Shown here: positions 45,264 to 57,296 of the stretch, one piece after another | Layout: each line of letters begins with the position of its first letter | How positions within the stretch are numbered: position 1 is the stretch's first letter | DNA from: Oscheius tipulae | Lineage: Eukaryota > Nematoda > Chromadorea > Rhabditida > Rhabditidae | Direction: 5' to 3' | Assembly: GCA_037178975.1 (NCBI GenBank) | Contig: JASJZH010000004.1 | Location: 558,001-622,000 of the forward strand | DNA length: 64,000 nt | The notes under the pieces: model-generated | Seen by the model: only the letters and a program-made list of their open reading frames with translations | The model's database searches: none | Told to the model about the DNA's origin: nothing | Made by a program: the position numbers and the translations under genes

Positions 45264-48200
45264 ATGCATCCGGCGACACGGCTCCTCGTCCTCTTGACTT
45301 TTACCTCAGCTAAGGAGGTCGCAGTTCCTCAACCTGCCTCACCCTATGGCCTCGTGAGTGAGTCGGCCGGGGCGGCTGTCTTTGAACTCAAACGACCTGG
45401 TTACTTGCGACAGCCTGTATTCAATCCTATACCTCCGCCTTCGGAACAGAAGTTCTTCCCGCCACCGGATATTCCTACGAGGCACAGGTGAGGCTAGAGA
45501 CAGACAGAGAGAGGGAGAAAGAGAGAGAGAAAGACAGGCAACAATAATGTACATTTTCAGCATTGACGTTCCCTACCCAGTTCACAGTAAACGTCATGCA
45601 GCTCCCGATTCTGACGAGGATTTCGACAGATTCCTACAAGCCCCTCACGAATGGGTTCATCACTCTTCCACTGGCAGCAAGCACAAGTTCTCTGTGAATA
45701 ATTTGGGTCAATCCGACCAGGTTTTCCATCCCGCTCCTTCTAAAACAAGCAAAGCTTAGGTTCTGGAGCAGTTCTGGAGCGGAGCAAATGGGGGGAAACC
45801 ATATGCGATCCCTGAAGGAAAGCTCGACTCCCACACCACCGTTGACACTGGAATTGAGAGCGGGGTGTCACAGGAAGAGCTGATTAGTAAGGGTTAGTGC
45901 TTTGAACAAAAACGTCTTGGAGAGTATCTACCGTTAGGCTTGTTAAGGGCTTCCTTTTGAACTTTCCTGAAAAAAAATACCTTTTTCAAAACTCTCTAAG
46001 ATTCCGTCTTCCAGACATTCAAGCCTCGCTGAAAAGGAGAAGTGGCGAGATCAGGAAGCTCACCAAAGGACGTTCTATCGACTATGCTTCGGTAGGCTAA
46101 CATAAATCTTTTCGCTCACCGCCATGAGTAAGAAACTTAGCAGTTTAGTTGTTATATGGAGAGAGTGAAACATGAAAGCTTTTCGGTACAACAGTTACTC
46201 ATTTCCTTTCAGGCGACGTCTCAAGTGGAGAACAGCGGCTACAGTGTTTCAGGTAGCTTTATATGTTTCACTTTTTCCCAAAAGACCCGGCTCTCAGTCA
46301 CGAAAAAAAAACACACAAAGGTGGAAAAAGTGATAATAGAAACATTGCAATTGTAAAAGAATCAGAGTCATACTGGTAATGTTTCAACAAAAACATGCAT
46401 ATCATAGTTATTGCATGTTTACTTATTATGCCACCTTTTTTCGAAACAAATATTATGCTTGATAGATTGACAGAGGCTTCACATAATGTACAAGAATCAG
46501 GCCGCCGATATTAAATCGTTCCATTACCACTCTGGTCGTACTAGCAAGGTCTAAATTCACGATACCTGTTATATCCGGTCAGACTGAGAAAAGTTGCTAT
46601 CGATACAGGCTGAAAAAAATTCGAAAAAAAAACAATTTTGTCTCCCAACTAATTTCCGAGTTTCGCTAACCCTAGATCCAGATTCTAACTCTCTCAGCGG
46701 CTGGTCTCCACCCGACGTCGTCAAGTTTGAGGGCTATGATGGTAATTTTTTTTCTAATCCGAGACAGTGTGACAGAGAGACAGATAGTTCGAAACTAATG
46801 TGTGTTGTGAACTAATCTACCATACAGGCCTCTCTCCAATTCCGAGAAATTTCGAGGACGACGGGAAGGTAAGAGGTGAAGGAGCCATGCGACTACCGAC
46901 CAGCTACAGACTAGCTATCTGGAAGCGACCGCCCCTCGGAGCACCGATTTTCATTCACAGTGTGTTTACTAACATTTTTCTCTTACTTTTCATAACGTGT
47001 AGGAATAGAAATCTGGAAACCTTATTCCAGTAAAATGTGATAACCCAAATCTAACTGTCTTCGCTGAGATTTTGCGCGATTCAAAAAGCTTAGGTTTCAG
47101 GAAGGCTATATAATGGGCATACTCTTGACTGTCCTTCAAAAACAGAAAAATGTTTCTTTGAGCATAGTGGGCAAAAAATGTTTTGCTTCACCCAGCTCGT
47201 CATTCAAAAGAGTGTCTCTACCAATGCCAAAACAGCTGTCAAACTACTTATGTACCAGGCAGTTACCTAAAGAAAAGAGAAGGGCAGGCAATACTGCCTT
47301 CTCGGACGTCTTTTCGGGCACGTTCCTAAAAGTTTATGTTTCAAGAAGATGACATAATGGGCCCATTTTGCTGTCCTGTTCTGGCGACATTCCACAAATA
47401 AAGACTAAAGAGTTGTCAAAAAGGTTTTGCTTTACTGTCTGCATCTATGAACTAGGCTGTATTTGCTGACATTCGAATGACTGGGTGGCACCGAATAAAA
47501 ATTAAAGGAAAAGTAAGCAAAACTTCCAGGACCCGTACCCTCCTCCCCTCGCGTATTTCCCTACGCTCTTCCCAAAGCCATAGATGGTTCTGCCCCCAAG
47601 TCCAAGACCAGTCAGGCCATAGCCGAGGCTTGTATCCCCTGTGCCAATAACCAGGAAAATGGAGAGACAGGTAGGAGGAATGGCTTCGAGATTAGCACCT
47701 AACACCCAGCTTTGACTGACGCAAAATCCTCAGTTCAGCTTCTGCTTTTGGTTCAGAGCAGGACGATGGTGGGTCTCGAGAGGAAGAAGATTACAGTAAT
47801 TCAAAAGAAACAGTCGCTGGGTCTCGAGGCGAAGTAGCTACAATATCCCAGAAAAACCTTGAGGCTGGGAAAAACTATAGCGACCAAGTGGAAAAGAGTA
47901 CCGGGAGCCCTCAAAGTAAAAACGGTCGTGAAGAGAAGAATACAATATCCTCTGGAACACATGGGTCTCGAGGCGCAGAGGTATACCGTAACCCAGAGGA
48001 AGTGGTCACCGTATCCAGTCCAGGGTCTCGAGACGAAGGAGGCCACAGTATTGCAGTAGAAACCGTTACAGTACTCTCTGGAAGGCTTGATTCTCGACAT
48101 GAAAAAGGTTACAGTGCCCCTTCGCCTACAGTATCCAATTCCCAAGCTCCCGTCTACATTCTCGGACCCATGCCACCTGGAATCTCTCCTCCTTGGGAAG

Positions 48201-51200
48201 GAAAACCTGAGCTGACTGTTCCTTTCAGTGGCTTCAAGACCTCGGTCGAGGTACCACCAGGGTCTCTGGCCGGGTCAATGGCTACAACAACCCAGAAAAC
48301 TTCTATGAGTCTGGATTTCCTCAAGGGACCCAAAATGGACAGGAATATGAAGACAGTGGCTCAAGGAAATGAAGACTATGAGGAGGAGACGGAACAGCTG
48401 GTCCCGATGTCCCAGTTCGCTCCCGTACCACCTCGGATGACTGAATTCTATCGGGAAAAGGAGACGGAAATCACTGCAGTAACCGAAGAGACACATGAAG
48501 AGGTGACCTTCGCTCCGGGACCTGTAGAAAATGAGGCGGGAATCACGGTAACCCCTCTTGATTCTCGAACGGAACCTGCAGTAACCCAAAGAGTCACTGA
48601 AGAACCACCAAAATTTGGAGGAAGGTCTCGCAACGAGGAGACCACAGTATTGGAGTCTTGGAACGAAGCTACAGTAACTCCAAATGAATTCGAAAACAAC
48701 AAAAAAGAACACATTGAAGCTCTGAGCTTCATTACAGGTCCCAAAGAACCTGAGTCTGGGTCTCAGGAAGACGATACAGTAGCTCAGAAGCCTACAAACT
48801 TCTCGTCAGCACCCTTGGTTGGGTCCCACAGCGAAGATGAACCTACGGTAACTACAGTAGCCGTGGATGAGTCGGAAGAAAGGTCCCAACACGTTTTCAC
48901 ATCTACAGTACCCTCTGAAACTTCCACAGTTCAACGACCCTTTCCCGAGATTCCAAAATACCCTCTCGGCCTGCTTTTCTTCCCTTCAGGACCCCAAAAT
49001 GGGTTTCGACCCGAGAAGGAGAACAATCTAGAAATCGAGAAGGTACGGGTGGAGGCTGCTAATGTGCTTATGCCTGTTGCTTCTACTGCTTTTCCACCGC
49101 TTGAGTTTAAAAAACTGAAAGGTGACCATGACAGTCCAGGAAATGCAATTGCAGCTCCCGTGGCAGCTCCACAACGAGCGACGGAGGAAAAGAAGACGGA
49201 AGAGAGTGGTGAGTCTTGGGCAAACAGTGCGAATGCGTGAATATAGAACGACTGTTCAGCTTGATAGTTGTTGAAACAAAAAAACCTTTGTATCAGAAGC
49301 TCTAAAGAAGCCACGTGGCTTGAGAAAGTACCGATATGAAGTAAAGACAACTGTGAACTTCTGAAAGAGAGCCGATTAGCGTCACATAGTCACAAGTACT
49401 GTCAAACCCCGTTGGATGATCAGCTTCTGAAAAGAACCTTCGACGCTCTCTCTAAAGGTTCTAGGTTTCAAGTGGTATACAAAAGGGCAGACGCTTGACT
49501 TTACTCAATAAGTTGCTGAAACTGATTTTTTCAAAAATGAATTCAGATGCGAGCTACAGCAGTGGTGGCACCTCAGCTCCTGCTCCTTCCGCTCCTGGTA
49601 ACCAATTTCTTCCGATATTTCACCTTTTTTACCTTGGCTGTCGATTCATGTTGTGCCAATTTATAGGTCCGTCTGTCGCCGTCTCTGCTCCGGAACCACC
49701 TCCCTTGCCAGAAGTTGCCTCTCCAGGTTATGCTTCGGGTAAGTTCTAAAAGTTAAGCTACTCTTCCGGAACAATATGGCTTTTTCCAAAGATTCACCGC
49801 TCTGCAAGGTTGTAGTGCTTTCCAAGCTCAAACCGTTCAAAAAGGGAATGACAGTAGCATAGCAGAAAGTCCCTTTTTACTAAACTTGACGTTGGACATT
49901 AGGAGCTGACACCAGCCGACATAAGCTGACATTTTTAGCTTAGGGCTGCAACAGGCGCAGCCGTCTTTCTGAATCGGGCCAGTTTGGCCCGCAACAGGTT
50001 GTACTGAAACGGAACAATTACTCAATCCGGGCCAGTATGGTCCGATGCCCGACTTGTTTTTCTATTAGAACACTCTTATACTAAACTTGAAACTTTTGAT
50101 TTGTTGAGCAACACTTATGTCAGAAAATGTCAGTTTCATTGCGGGAAAGCAATCACAAACTTATCCACTGGATTTGTGAAACCAAAATGAGAAAAAGTTG
50201 ATGTACTTTTATCGCAAGACGAAAAATAAAGTTTGTTAGTAAATGTTGCACAGGACATAATGGAAACCAGTTTCAAATAGGCTTCTTATGTCACAGCTGA
50301 AACCTAAAAAACCGCTGAAACCCCGTATGGTCAAATTTCAGAACTGTCAAATGTCATTTTGACTCGAAAACTTGTCTCGTACCCTTTCCATACCCTAATT
50401 TTTAGTGATCGAGACACCAGCACCAGAGACTCCAGCTTCGGTATCAGCGCCTGCTTCAAGCTCCAGTAATTTTCCTCTCACTTTCTTTTTGGTTACGGTA
50501 ACCATTTGTAGCAGTCCCAGCTCCAGCTGTTTCTGTTTCTCGGCCTGCTCCGGCTTCTACTCCCGTTACAGCTCCAGCCTCAAGCTATTGTAATTATTTG
50601 ACTATTATGTTTCACTGCTTGCAGAAAAGGATTTCGGATAAATTCAAAAAAATTACTCATAGGACATTGGTTTTCAATCAAAAATTGATTGTAATGTATT
50701 TTATGAAAAGTTTTTCCAGCCGCCCCAGCTCCGACAGCTCCGGAAACTGTTCCAGTTGCCGCACATCAACAGACAAGTTATTGTAAGTTTCAACCATTCT
50801 ATAAGAGCACGTATAGCTTATGGGGGACATTTTCAGATTCGTCAGCAGTCGAAGTGCTTTATTTTTGAAAAGACTGTTCATTTCTGGTGGTAAGCTACCA
50901 ATAAATGGGCACAATACGAAAAAATGATCCTACCAAGCCGGAAACAGTCCGACTTGGTAGGAGCGATTAAGCCAAACCAAAGCAAGTCAAGCCGGCTTGA
51001 TGGGGTGTCTTGTATCCTAAGCCTAAGGTGACCCAAGCCAAGGCATCTTGATCAAGCCGGCTTGTCGGCCAAAACTGGCCTGGCTTGGCTCGAGTTGCTC
51101 ATGTATAATGCTAACCGCCCGCCGCAAAATTTAATACATGCCGTTTATGAATCGTAGCAATGACAGTTTTAGCAGCTCCAGCTCCTTCTACTTCCAGTGT

Positions 51201-54200
51201 TCCAGCTCCCAGTCACCGTAAAACTGTTTCCATTATCTCTCAAAAAATACTTTCAGCAGCTCCTGCTTCTCAACCTGCTTCAAAAGAAAGTAAGTTTTCA
51301 AAAATGAGAACGCTATCCAGTAGAGCGAATTGTATCATTCTGTATATATGAGCAGAGTGAAGCAAAGCAGCTTGTGCTAATGTTTTTGGTGAGGGGGTCC
51401 TAAAGTTAACACAACAAATTTACAGCTTCCAAAACGACTTATTACAACCAATTTTTAGCATCTTATGGTGTTCCCGAAGAATCTGCTCCAGCCCCTCCTC
51501 CCGAGTCTCAAGAGATTCCTGTCCCTGCTGCTCCTCAGGGTCAGTTCCGTCTCTGCCTGTAGCACAAAAACAAAGAGGACATCCCTAATATTGAACCGTT
51601 TCAGAATCCGAAAAGCCAGAACTCGCTCCACCACTTTCCAGTTCCTATGGTTCTTCTAATCCAGCTCCAGAGGCACATTCTTATTCGATACCAGTACCGG
51701 CTCCGGCTCCTTCAGCCCCTGTTCCTGCCGCACCCGTTCCATATTCGGCTCCGGCCCCTTCTGCCCCAAAATCTGAACAAGAAGAAGAAAGTTCCTACTC
51801 GACTGCACAAACTAGTACAGGCTTACAAGGTAAGCTTTAGATAGTTTTGTGTTTCAGAAGTAGTAGATAAGTCCTCTCATTTCGCATGCGATTCATTACC
51901 ACGAAAGTCGAACTTTTCCAGTATCTTCTTCTGGCAGTTCTTCCCAGTCGTCCAGCAGTTCATCTGGCTCCCACCAAACTGACTTCTCCTCGTCAGGCTC
52001 CTCAGCCATTCAACCAGTAGCTGCTGCCTCCCAGGAGAGTGAGGAAGCCGAGGATATTTCCAGTCCTTCTGGAGGCTATGGGTCTTCTGGAACCTCAAAC
52101 ACTGGTACCGGAGAGACAGAATCAATTCCTGAGGCTCCCCTACCATCGCCCAGTTCCTCAGGAACCTATTCTTCCGGATCTGAAAGCTCTTCAGCCTCTC
52201 AGAGTACCTCGGGAGGTTATACCAGTGAATCAGGATCATCTGGAAACACTGAAGACGGCTCTGAAACTTCTTCTGGTGGTTACAGCGGGTCAAGCGGAGC
52301 AATCGGTTCTTCGGGTGGATACAGTGGCTCTTCATCTGGTTTACAAAGTACCTCTGGATCGGCTGGAGCTTATTCTTCTGGTTCAGAACAAGGTACTGGA
52401 TTTGAATCTTCTTCTAAAGCCTCTTTAGGTCTGCGTTTGTCTCTCTTTATCTCTGTCTCTCTGTCACTGTCCCTGTTTTCATTCCAATTTCTAGGCTCCT
52501 CCAGCTCCTCCGGGAGCTACAGCGCTGCTTCTTCAGCTTCCTCTGCCTCTTCAGTTTCTTCCGGTAGCTCTAGTTCCTATTCCTCTGGCTCTGAAGAAAC
52601 TCCTGCCTCTTCTGGAGCCTCCGGATTTGAATCCAGTAGCTCCTCAGGATCTTCTTATCCGTCTGGATCATCCACTAGTTCTTCTGGAGCCTCAGAATCT
52701 TCTAGAAGCTACAGTTCTGCTGCGAGTGCTCCTTCCGAGGCTTCTTCTTCCAGCTATGGTAGTTCCTCGAACTCTGCCTCCAGCGCTGGATACTACACAA
52801 CTGGAAATACTGGTGGAGCTGCAGAGACTGTAGCTGGAACGGAATCGACTGGAAGTTCAAGTTCATCTTCATCCTCTTCCGGTTCCTCAAGCTCTTATTC
52901 TGCTGGTTCTTCTAGCTCAACCGGCTCCCAAACAGCCTCGTCTTCATCTTACGCCACAGCTGGAAGCTCCCAATCTACGGGATCTCAAACTTATTCAATG
53001 TCCGGCTCGGCCGGGGACGAGGAAACTGCCCATGAAGTGGCTCCTCACGTGTCTTATGTCCCGGCAGCTGAACTGCCTGGCGATGAGAGCTCATACACAA
53101 ACGTTGATGCGAACCAGAAGGAGCACAACAAGCCGACGACGTATATCAATACAGAGACGTGAGTTATTTGTTTGAAAGACGGATAGAGACAAAGAGACCG
53201 AAAAATTGAGACAGCTTTTCAGAGAAGAACATGCTCAAGAAGTACAAGGTGGTGAAGGAGATGCTGATACAAGGATCAAGGCTAGTATTTTTTTTTACAC
53301 ACAAGCTCTTAGAATAATATGAATCACAAACCCATTGTCTTTTTGCAACTAAAATTTCATAACCAAACCCTGAAACACAACTTTTCAGGTCGCACCCGCT
53401 TCCTATGCCACCAGTTCTAATAGTGAACTTCCGGCAGTGTCTGGTAATGCCGAGTCGACAGTAGGAACGCAGCAGACTTCTCACTCAGGCGAGCTTTTTC
53501 ATAATACCATCAAACTAACTCCAGTTGTTCGCCAAACGAAAAAAATATGTAGGGTTTGAATCACGATATATTCAGGATCCTACCAACAGCCTCAGCCACA
53601 ACCACAACAGCCACAACAGACCTTCTTGCCATCGCAGTCTGTCTCTCCAGCTCAACCTGTCGGAATTCCTCAGCCAGTGAGTGTGAGATTCGGCTTTTGG
53701 GTCTTGCGATTAGAGGGTATAGCCACACCACTGTTAAGAGTCAAACGTGAAACAGTATGATATTTGTTCTAACCAGACATGAGCTTTGGGTCCGGAAATG
53801 CCGGCTTTGTTCGAGAGCATATTTAGTGCTCAAGGTGCGCAACAGAAAACAGCTCGGGTTCAAGGTTGCATTTTTCCTGCTTTAACTTTGCAAAACACTG
53901 CAAAGTTAAATAATATAATCTGGAAAGCATATTGTTTCCAATGACTGAACAATAATTATGGAGACAGTGAAACAATGAACGGAATCAGGAAAAAAGTGTT
54001 AAGGGGGTATCACAATTTCGAAGTATAAAAACTTCCAGGCTCTCCAACTACCGCAGCCACAGCCCCCTGCTCCAATTCCAGCAGCGATTCCATCGATCTA
54101 TCAGCCGCAACAAGGATATGTACAGCCGTTGCCTTATCATCAACCGACAAGAGTCTGGCCAGTGCCGCCGGCATTCCCTCAACAGTCACAGTCCTACCAA

Positions 54201-55271
54201 CAGGTGAGAGAGACAGACAGAGTGTTCAGTTTTCCCAGCTTGTGTCTTACTGAAACTTCAGTGTTTTCGGAGCTTTTATGTTTCAAAATTATCTTAGAAG
54301 CTTTCTAACTATCCTTCGTTCCTACCTTTACAATTTGCAAGAGGCGTCCGTCTGCGACACAAGTCAACTCTAATCTGGGATAACACTTGACAATGTTTGT
54401 GGACTTTTTCTGTCGAGACAAGTCAAGCTAATGCAAGAAGAAACTTTTTTGAGTTAGCGTGCTACTGTTTTGATTGCTTTAATTGTAAAAACAAAGTTAT
54501 TGCTTTTGCTCCTTGGAGAGTTTCTTGGCACGACCCGGAGCTCAATAAAACCGCCGACCAGGTGGCATAGGTGGCATAGCTGACTGGTGGCTTTTCGTTC
54601 TTCGATAGTCGTATGCTTAAAAAACCAAATTTTCCTTCTTACAGACCCCCTCATCTTCCTGCTGTGGTGGTCAGCTCTTCGGCCAGCAGGGCAACATCTG
54701 CATGCCGATCAACTACAGTCCCTGTAGTGGAGGTTGTGGTAACTTTCGGCCATTTTTCAGCGATTACAATGAAATTCTAGGTGGAGGAGGAGGAGGCTGC
54801 AGTCAACAACAACAGCCATCTTGCGGTGGAGGCTGTGGAGGTCAAACTGGTTGTGGGGGAGGCTGTGGAGGCGGTAATGGATGCCAATCGGTGAGTTTTA
54901 TCGCAGTTTTCAAACATCCAAGACTGGTGGGTTTCAAGTTTTGTATGTTGTATAGTATAGGTAACCCGGCTCGATCCAGGGCCGGACCTCAGTTTTCAGG
55001 CTGTCTCGGTCTCCCAGCCATACCAAAACCGACGAATTTTCAGTCCTCCCCGCTCTGCTGCTCAGCTCCACCAGTCCCTCCGAGTCCTTGCTGCAACAAT
55101 GCCTTTCAGTCGTGTTGTCCCACAGCCATGTCTTCGTGCTGCACGCCCCAGAATCAGTCGTGCTGCCCTCAAGCAATGCCCAGTTGCTGTTGTTCACAGT
55201 CACTGTGTCGAAGAAGAAAACGGTCGATTGGACACCTACTCGGGATGTGCTCATTGCTCAAAAAGGCTTAA
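45264..55271 (+). CDS. Large secreted low-complexity (Ser/Ala/Pro/Gln/Cys-rich) protein
   Basis: Twenty-seven exons join in frame to about 1,728 residues: 45264-45487, 45561-45720, 45760-45886, 46015-46091, 46213-46252, 46676-46741, 46828-46959, 47530-47670, 47739-49208, 49547-49597, 49667-49738, 50406-50465, 50512-50589, 50720-50782, 51158-51217, 51257-51289, 51459-51539, 51605-51829, 51922-52428, 52495-53158, 53223-53280, 53389-53488, 53576-53676, 54039-54203, 54645-54738, 54781-54890, 55044-55271. Order of parts: short signal peptide; soluble N-terminal region; Glu/Thr/Val-rich exon of 490 codons with degenerate GSR-E-TV repeats; a run of Ala/Pro modules; Ser/Gly-rich exons; Gln/Pro-rich segment; Gly/Cys segment; tail with repeated SCC motifs and the furin-like site RRRKR. 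The composition suggests a cuticle, eggshell or mucin-like matrix protein; I recognise no named family. Two introns need GC donors. Exons 7-8 and the short exons are the least certain, and it could be more than one gene. Confidence 0.65.
50930..51105. repeat. AAGCCGGCTTG/GGCTCGAG-rich palindromic stretch
   Basis: Several overlapping inverted motifs (AAGCCGGCTTG twice, CCAAGCC/GGCTTGG) lie in an intron of the large gene. Similar GGCTCGAGCC and AGCCAA/TTGGCT motifs occur at 3565-3625 and 11560-11615. Probably remnants of one palindromic repeat family. Confidence 0.4.
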
Positions 55272-55434
55272 GGTCGATGATATTTTGACTATTCCTATTT
55301 ATACATTGTTGACAAAAGATATGATAAGAACAATAAATTATTGGATACTGAGACAGAGAGATAGCGACAGATAAATGAAGACTTATTACTACTTTGTTAC
55401 CTTTTTCCTATTGTCCACTCCAAATAACTCTCTT

Positions 55435-56247
55435 CTATTTCTTCTTACTTCCCTTCTTCTGCGACTTCTTCTTCCCCTTGTCCTTTTCGGTCATCTTCAC
55501 GAACGGCTCCAGCGAATGGATTTCGTAGGGAGAGCCGTTCCATCTTCCGTCCGGCACAACTTCGATTTTGTTCTCATAGCTCGAATCCGATGGCTTCTTG
55601 TCATCTCTCGTCATACTGTAGGGCGAGGCTCTGGTCACATCGCGCCAATTTGTCTTCAGACAGAAATTCTCGTAGAAAGCACGCGGAACGTGTGACTTTG
55701 TCGAGCCGTCATTTTTGGGTCCCTTGCTGCTGGCGGTGCTGGCCGACGGCTCGAAGTACTTGCCGATTTTCTCTGTTGGAGATCGTATCGGAATCTTCTG
55801 GGATTCTTGGCGCGGAGGGCTGGATGCTACCTCTTCGGCTAACTTCTTCTTGCGTCTCTGACGGACTAAACACCCAGTGCAGACGGCAATGATGCCCACG
55901 AACAGGAACACAGCGGTGACGATGAAGATCGTGCTGAAAAATGATGGTTAGTGGGGTAGGGAGACTGCGAGATAGAAAGGAAGAAACTTACTACATAGAG
56001 TCGAATTCCTCCTCGCTGCTACTCGTGGTTGGATTACCAGTAGCTATTTTTATTGTAGCGAGACCCTCAGTCCTCGTGGCTGTCGTGTCAAGCCCGGAAG
56101 CTGGAGACACTCCAGTTGTGACAGAGCTGGCAGTGTACTGAAAAGTGTTGCAGTAAACCCACTGTTGATGTCTCTCTGACATATCATTTTTAGACCTACC
56201 AGTGCCTGAAGAGTCGCGAAGAGCTGAAGAAGGAGCCACAGCCGCAT
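55435..56247 (-). CDS. Small single-pass type I membrane protein, function unknown
   Basis: Three exons (56200-56247, 55992-56137, 55435-55933) join in frame to 230 residues. Exon 1 encodes a signal peptide (MRLWLLLQLFATLQAL). A Thr/Ser-rich ectodomain of about 48 residues follows. The membrane helix is TIFIVTAVFLFVGIIAVCTG, then RQRRKKK as stop-transfer signal. The cytoplasmic tail of about 140 residues is charged and ends in a lysine cluster (DKGKKKSQKKGSKKK). I do not recognise the family. The intron 55934-55991 has a GTAAGT donor. The gene converges on the large secreted-protein gene; the stop codons are 163 bp apart. Confidence 0.72.
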
Positions 56248-56551
56248 CCCAGCTGTCGACTTGGAGAATTGTGGGGATTATAAAAACTTTCAACACACTT
56301 GCTTGAAACTGTAAAATGTTTTGTAGTTAAAAAACAATCAACTTTCTTCATGAAAGTCTCTGCAATTGCGATTCAAAAAATAAAAGTTTTGTCTTCGAAA
56401 GTTTGCAGCAAACAGACAGCATCTTTGGACTGCTGGGATGCGACTGTGACTTCTTCTTTCCGACCTGCTCTGCTTTTACACGAACCAGAATAACTGCTCG
56501 TTCGTTCAACCGGTCAGACAGGATTCTTGAAGCTGTCGGCCTGGATGGAGA

Positions 56552-56965
56552 ATGGTCTATGGACAAACGTTGCAGTATGGAAGAAGCGAAAAGTATGTGA
56601 CTCTGCCGACTAGCTCAACCGAAGAAGCTACTACCACTACAAGCACCTCGACTACTACTACTACCGGGAGCTCCGAGCCTACCACAACGACAAGTACCCG
56701 GACAACGACCGAGGAATCTCCTGCTGCGAAAAGAACAGCCTATCTGACGAGTACGGCAGTCACAACAAGTGAGAGGTTAGTTGGGGGCGATGATCGACAG
56801 TCCTTGAACCTGAACAAACCTATCTCTTACAGCACCGCGGCTCAGACAACTACCGTCAACTTTACTACAGCAGAAAAAGCTCCTACCAATACGAGTACCG
56901 TGAAAAGGACAGCCAATCTGACGAGCCGTCCTGGAAACCTCTGTCTCTATCTTTGGTTTTATTAG
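56552..56965 (+). CDS. Thr-rich mucin-like open stretch, gene model incomplete
   Basis: A frame of 138 codons shows Thr-rich blocks (TTTTSTSTTTTTGSSEPTTT, TTVNFTTAEKAPTNTSTVKR) and two similar KRTAYLTS/KRTANLTS segments. An in-phase intron of about 57 nt (56777-56833, GTTAGT to TCTTACAG) may be removed. The frame opens after a TGA at about 56534, and I found no clear signal-peptide exon upstream, although 56406-56550 is GC-richer and could contain one. If real it would be an O-glycosylated secreted or surface protein. It lies head to head with the membrane-protein gene at 55435-56247. Confidence 0.35.
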   Translation: MVYGQTLQYGRSEKYVTLPTSSTEEATTTTSTSTTTTTGSSEPTTTTSTRTTTEESPAAKRTAYLTSTAVTTSERLVGGDDRQSLNLNKPISYSTAAQTTTVNFTTAEKAPTNTSTVKRTANLTSRPGNLCLYLWFY

Positions 56966-57296
56966 TTTCGACAGTTGTAGGATGCTTTTTCCCAAACTGA
57001 AAATCGACTACAGTTCATAATTTTGAATATAAGGAAAGCAGGAGACATTTCTCAAAACTTCATGTTTCACCACCTGGGCATATAGCTGTCAACTGTATTT
57101 CTTCAATGCTGTGTGGAGCAGGATGTGAAATAACGCTATTTATTCTCCTGCACTCTTTCTCCGACATATTTTTCAATAATTTGTTTTTTTTGGGAGGAAT
57201 GATACGATTCAATTGCATTGTGCCTTGCACTACCCGACGGGGACTAGAATATGGGATGACTGCAGAAATATACACAACAGGAAGGGGAGAAGGAGA

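Noticed and set aside
48275-48744. Minus-strand frames of 98-145 codons opposite exon 9 of the large gene
   Set aside because: Shadows of a long, compositionally biased plus-strand coding exon.
55099-55374. Separate 91-codon gene at the end of the large secreted-protein gene
   Set aside because: It is the alternative frame of exon 27; the main frame gives the regular SCC pattern, so I treat it only as a possible isoform.
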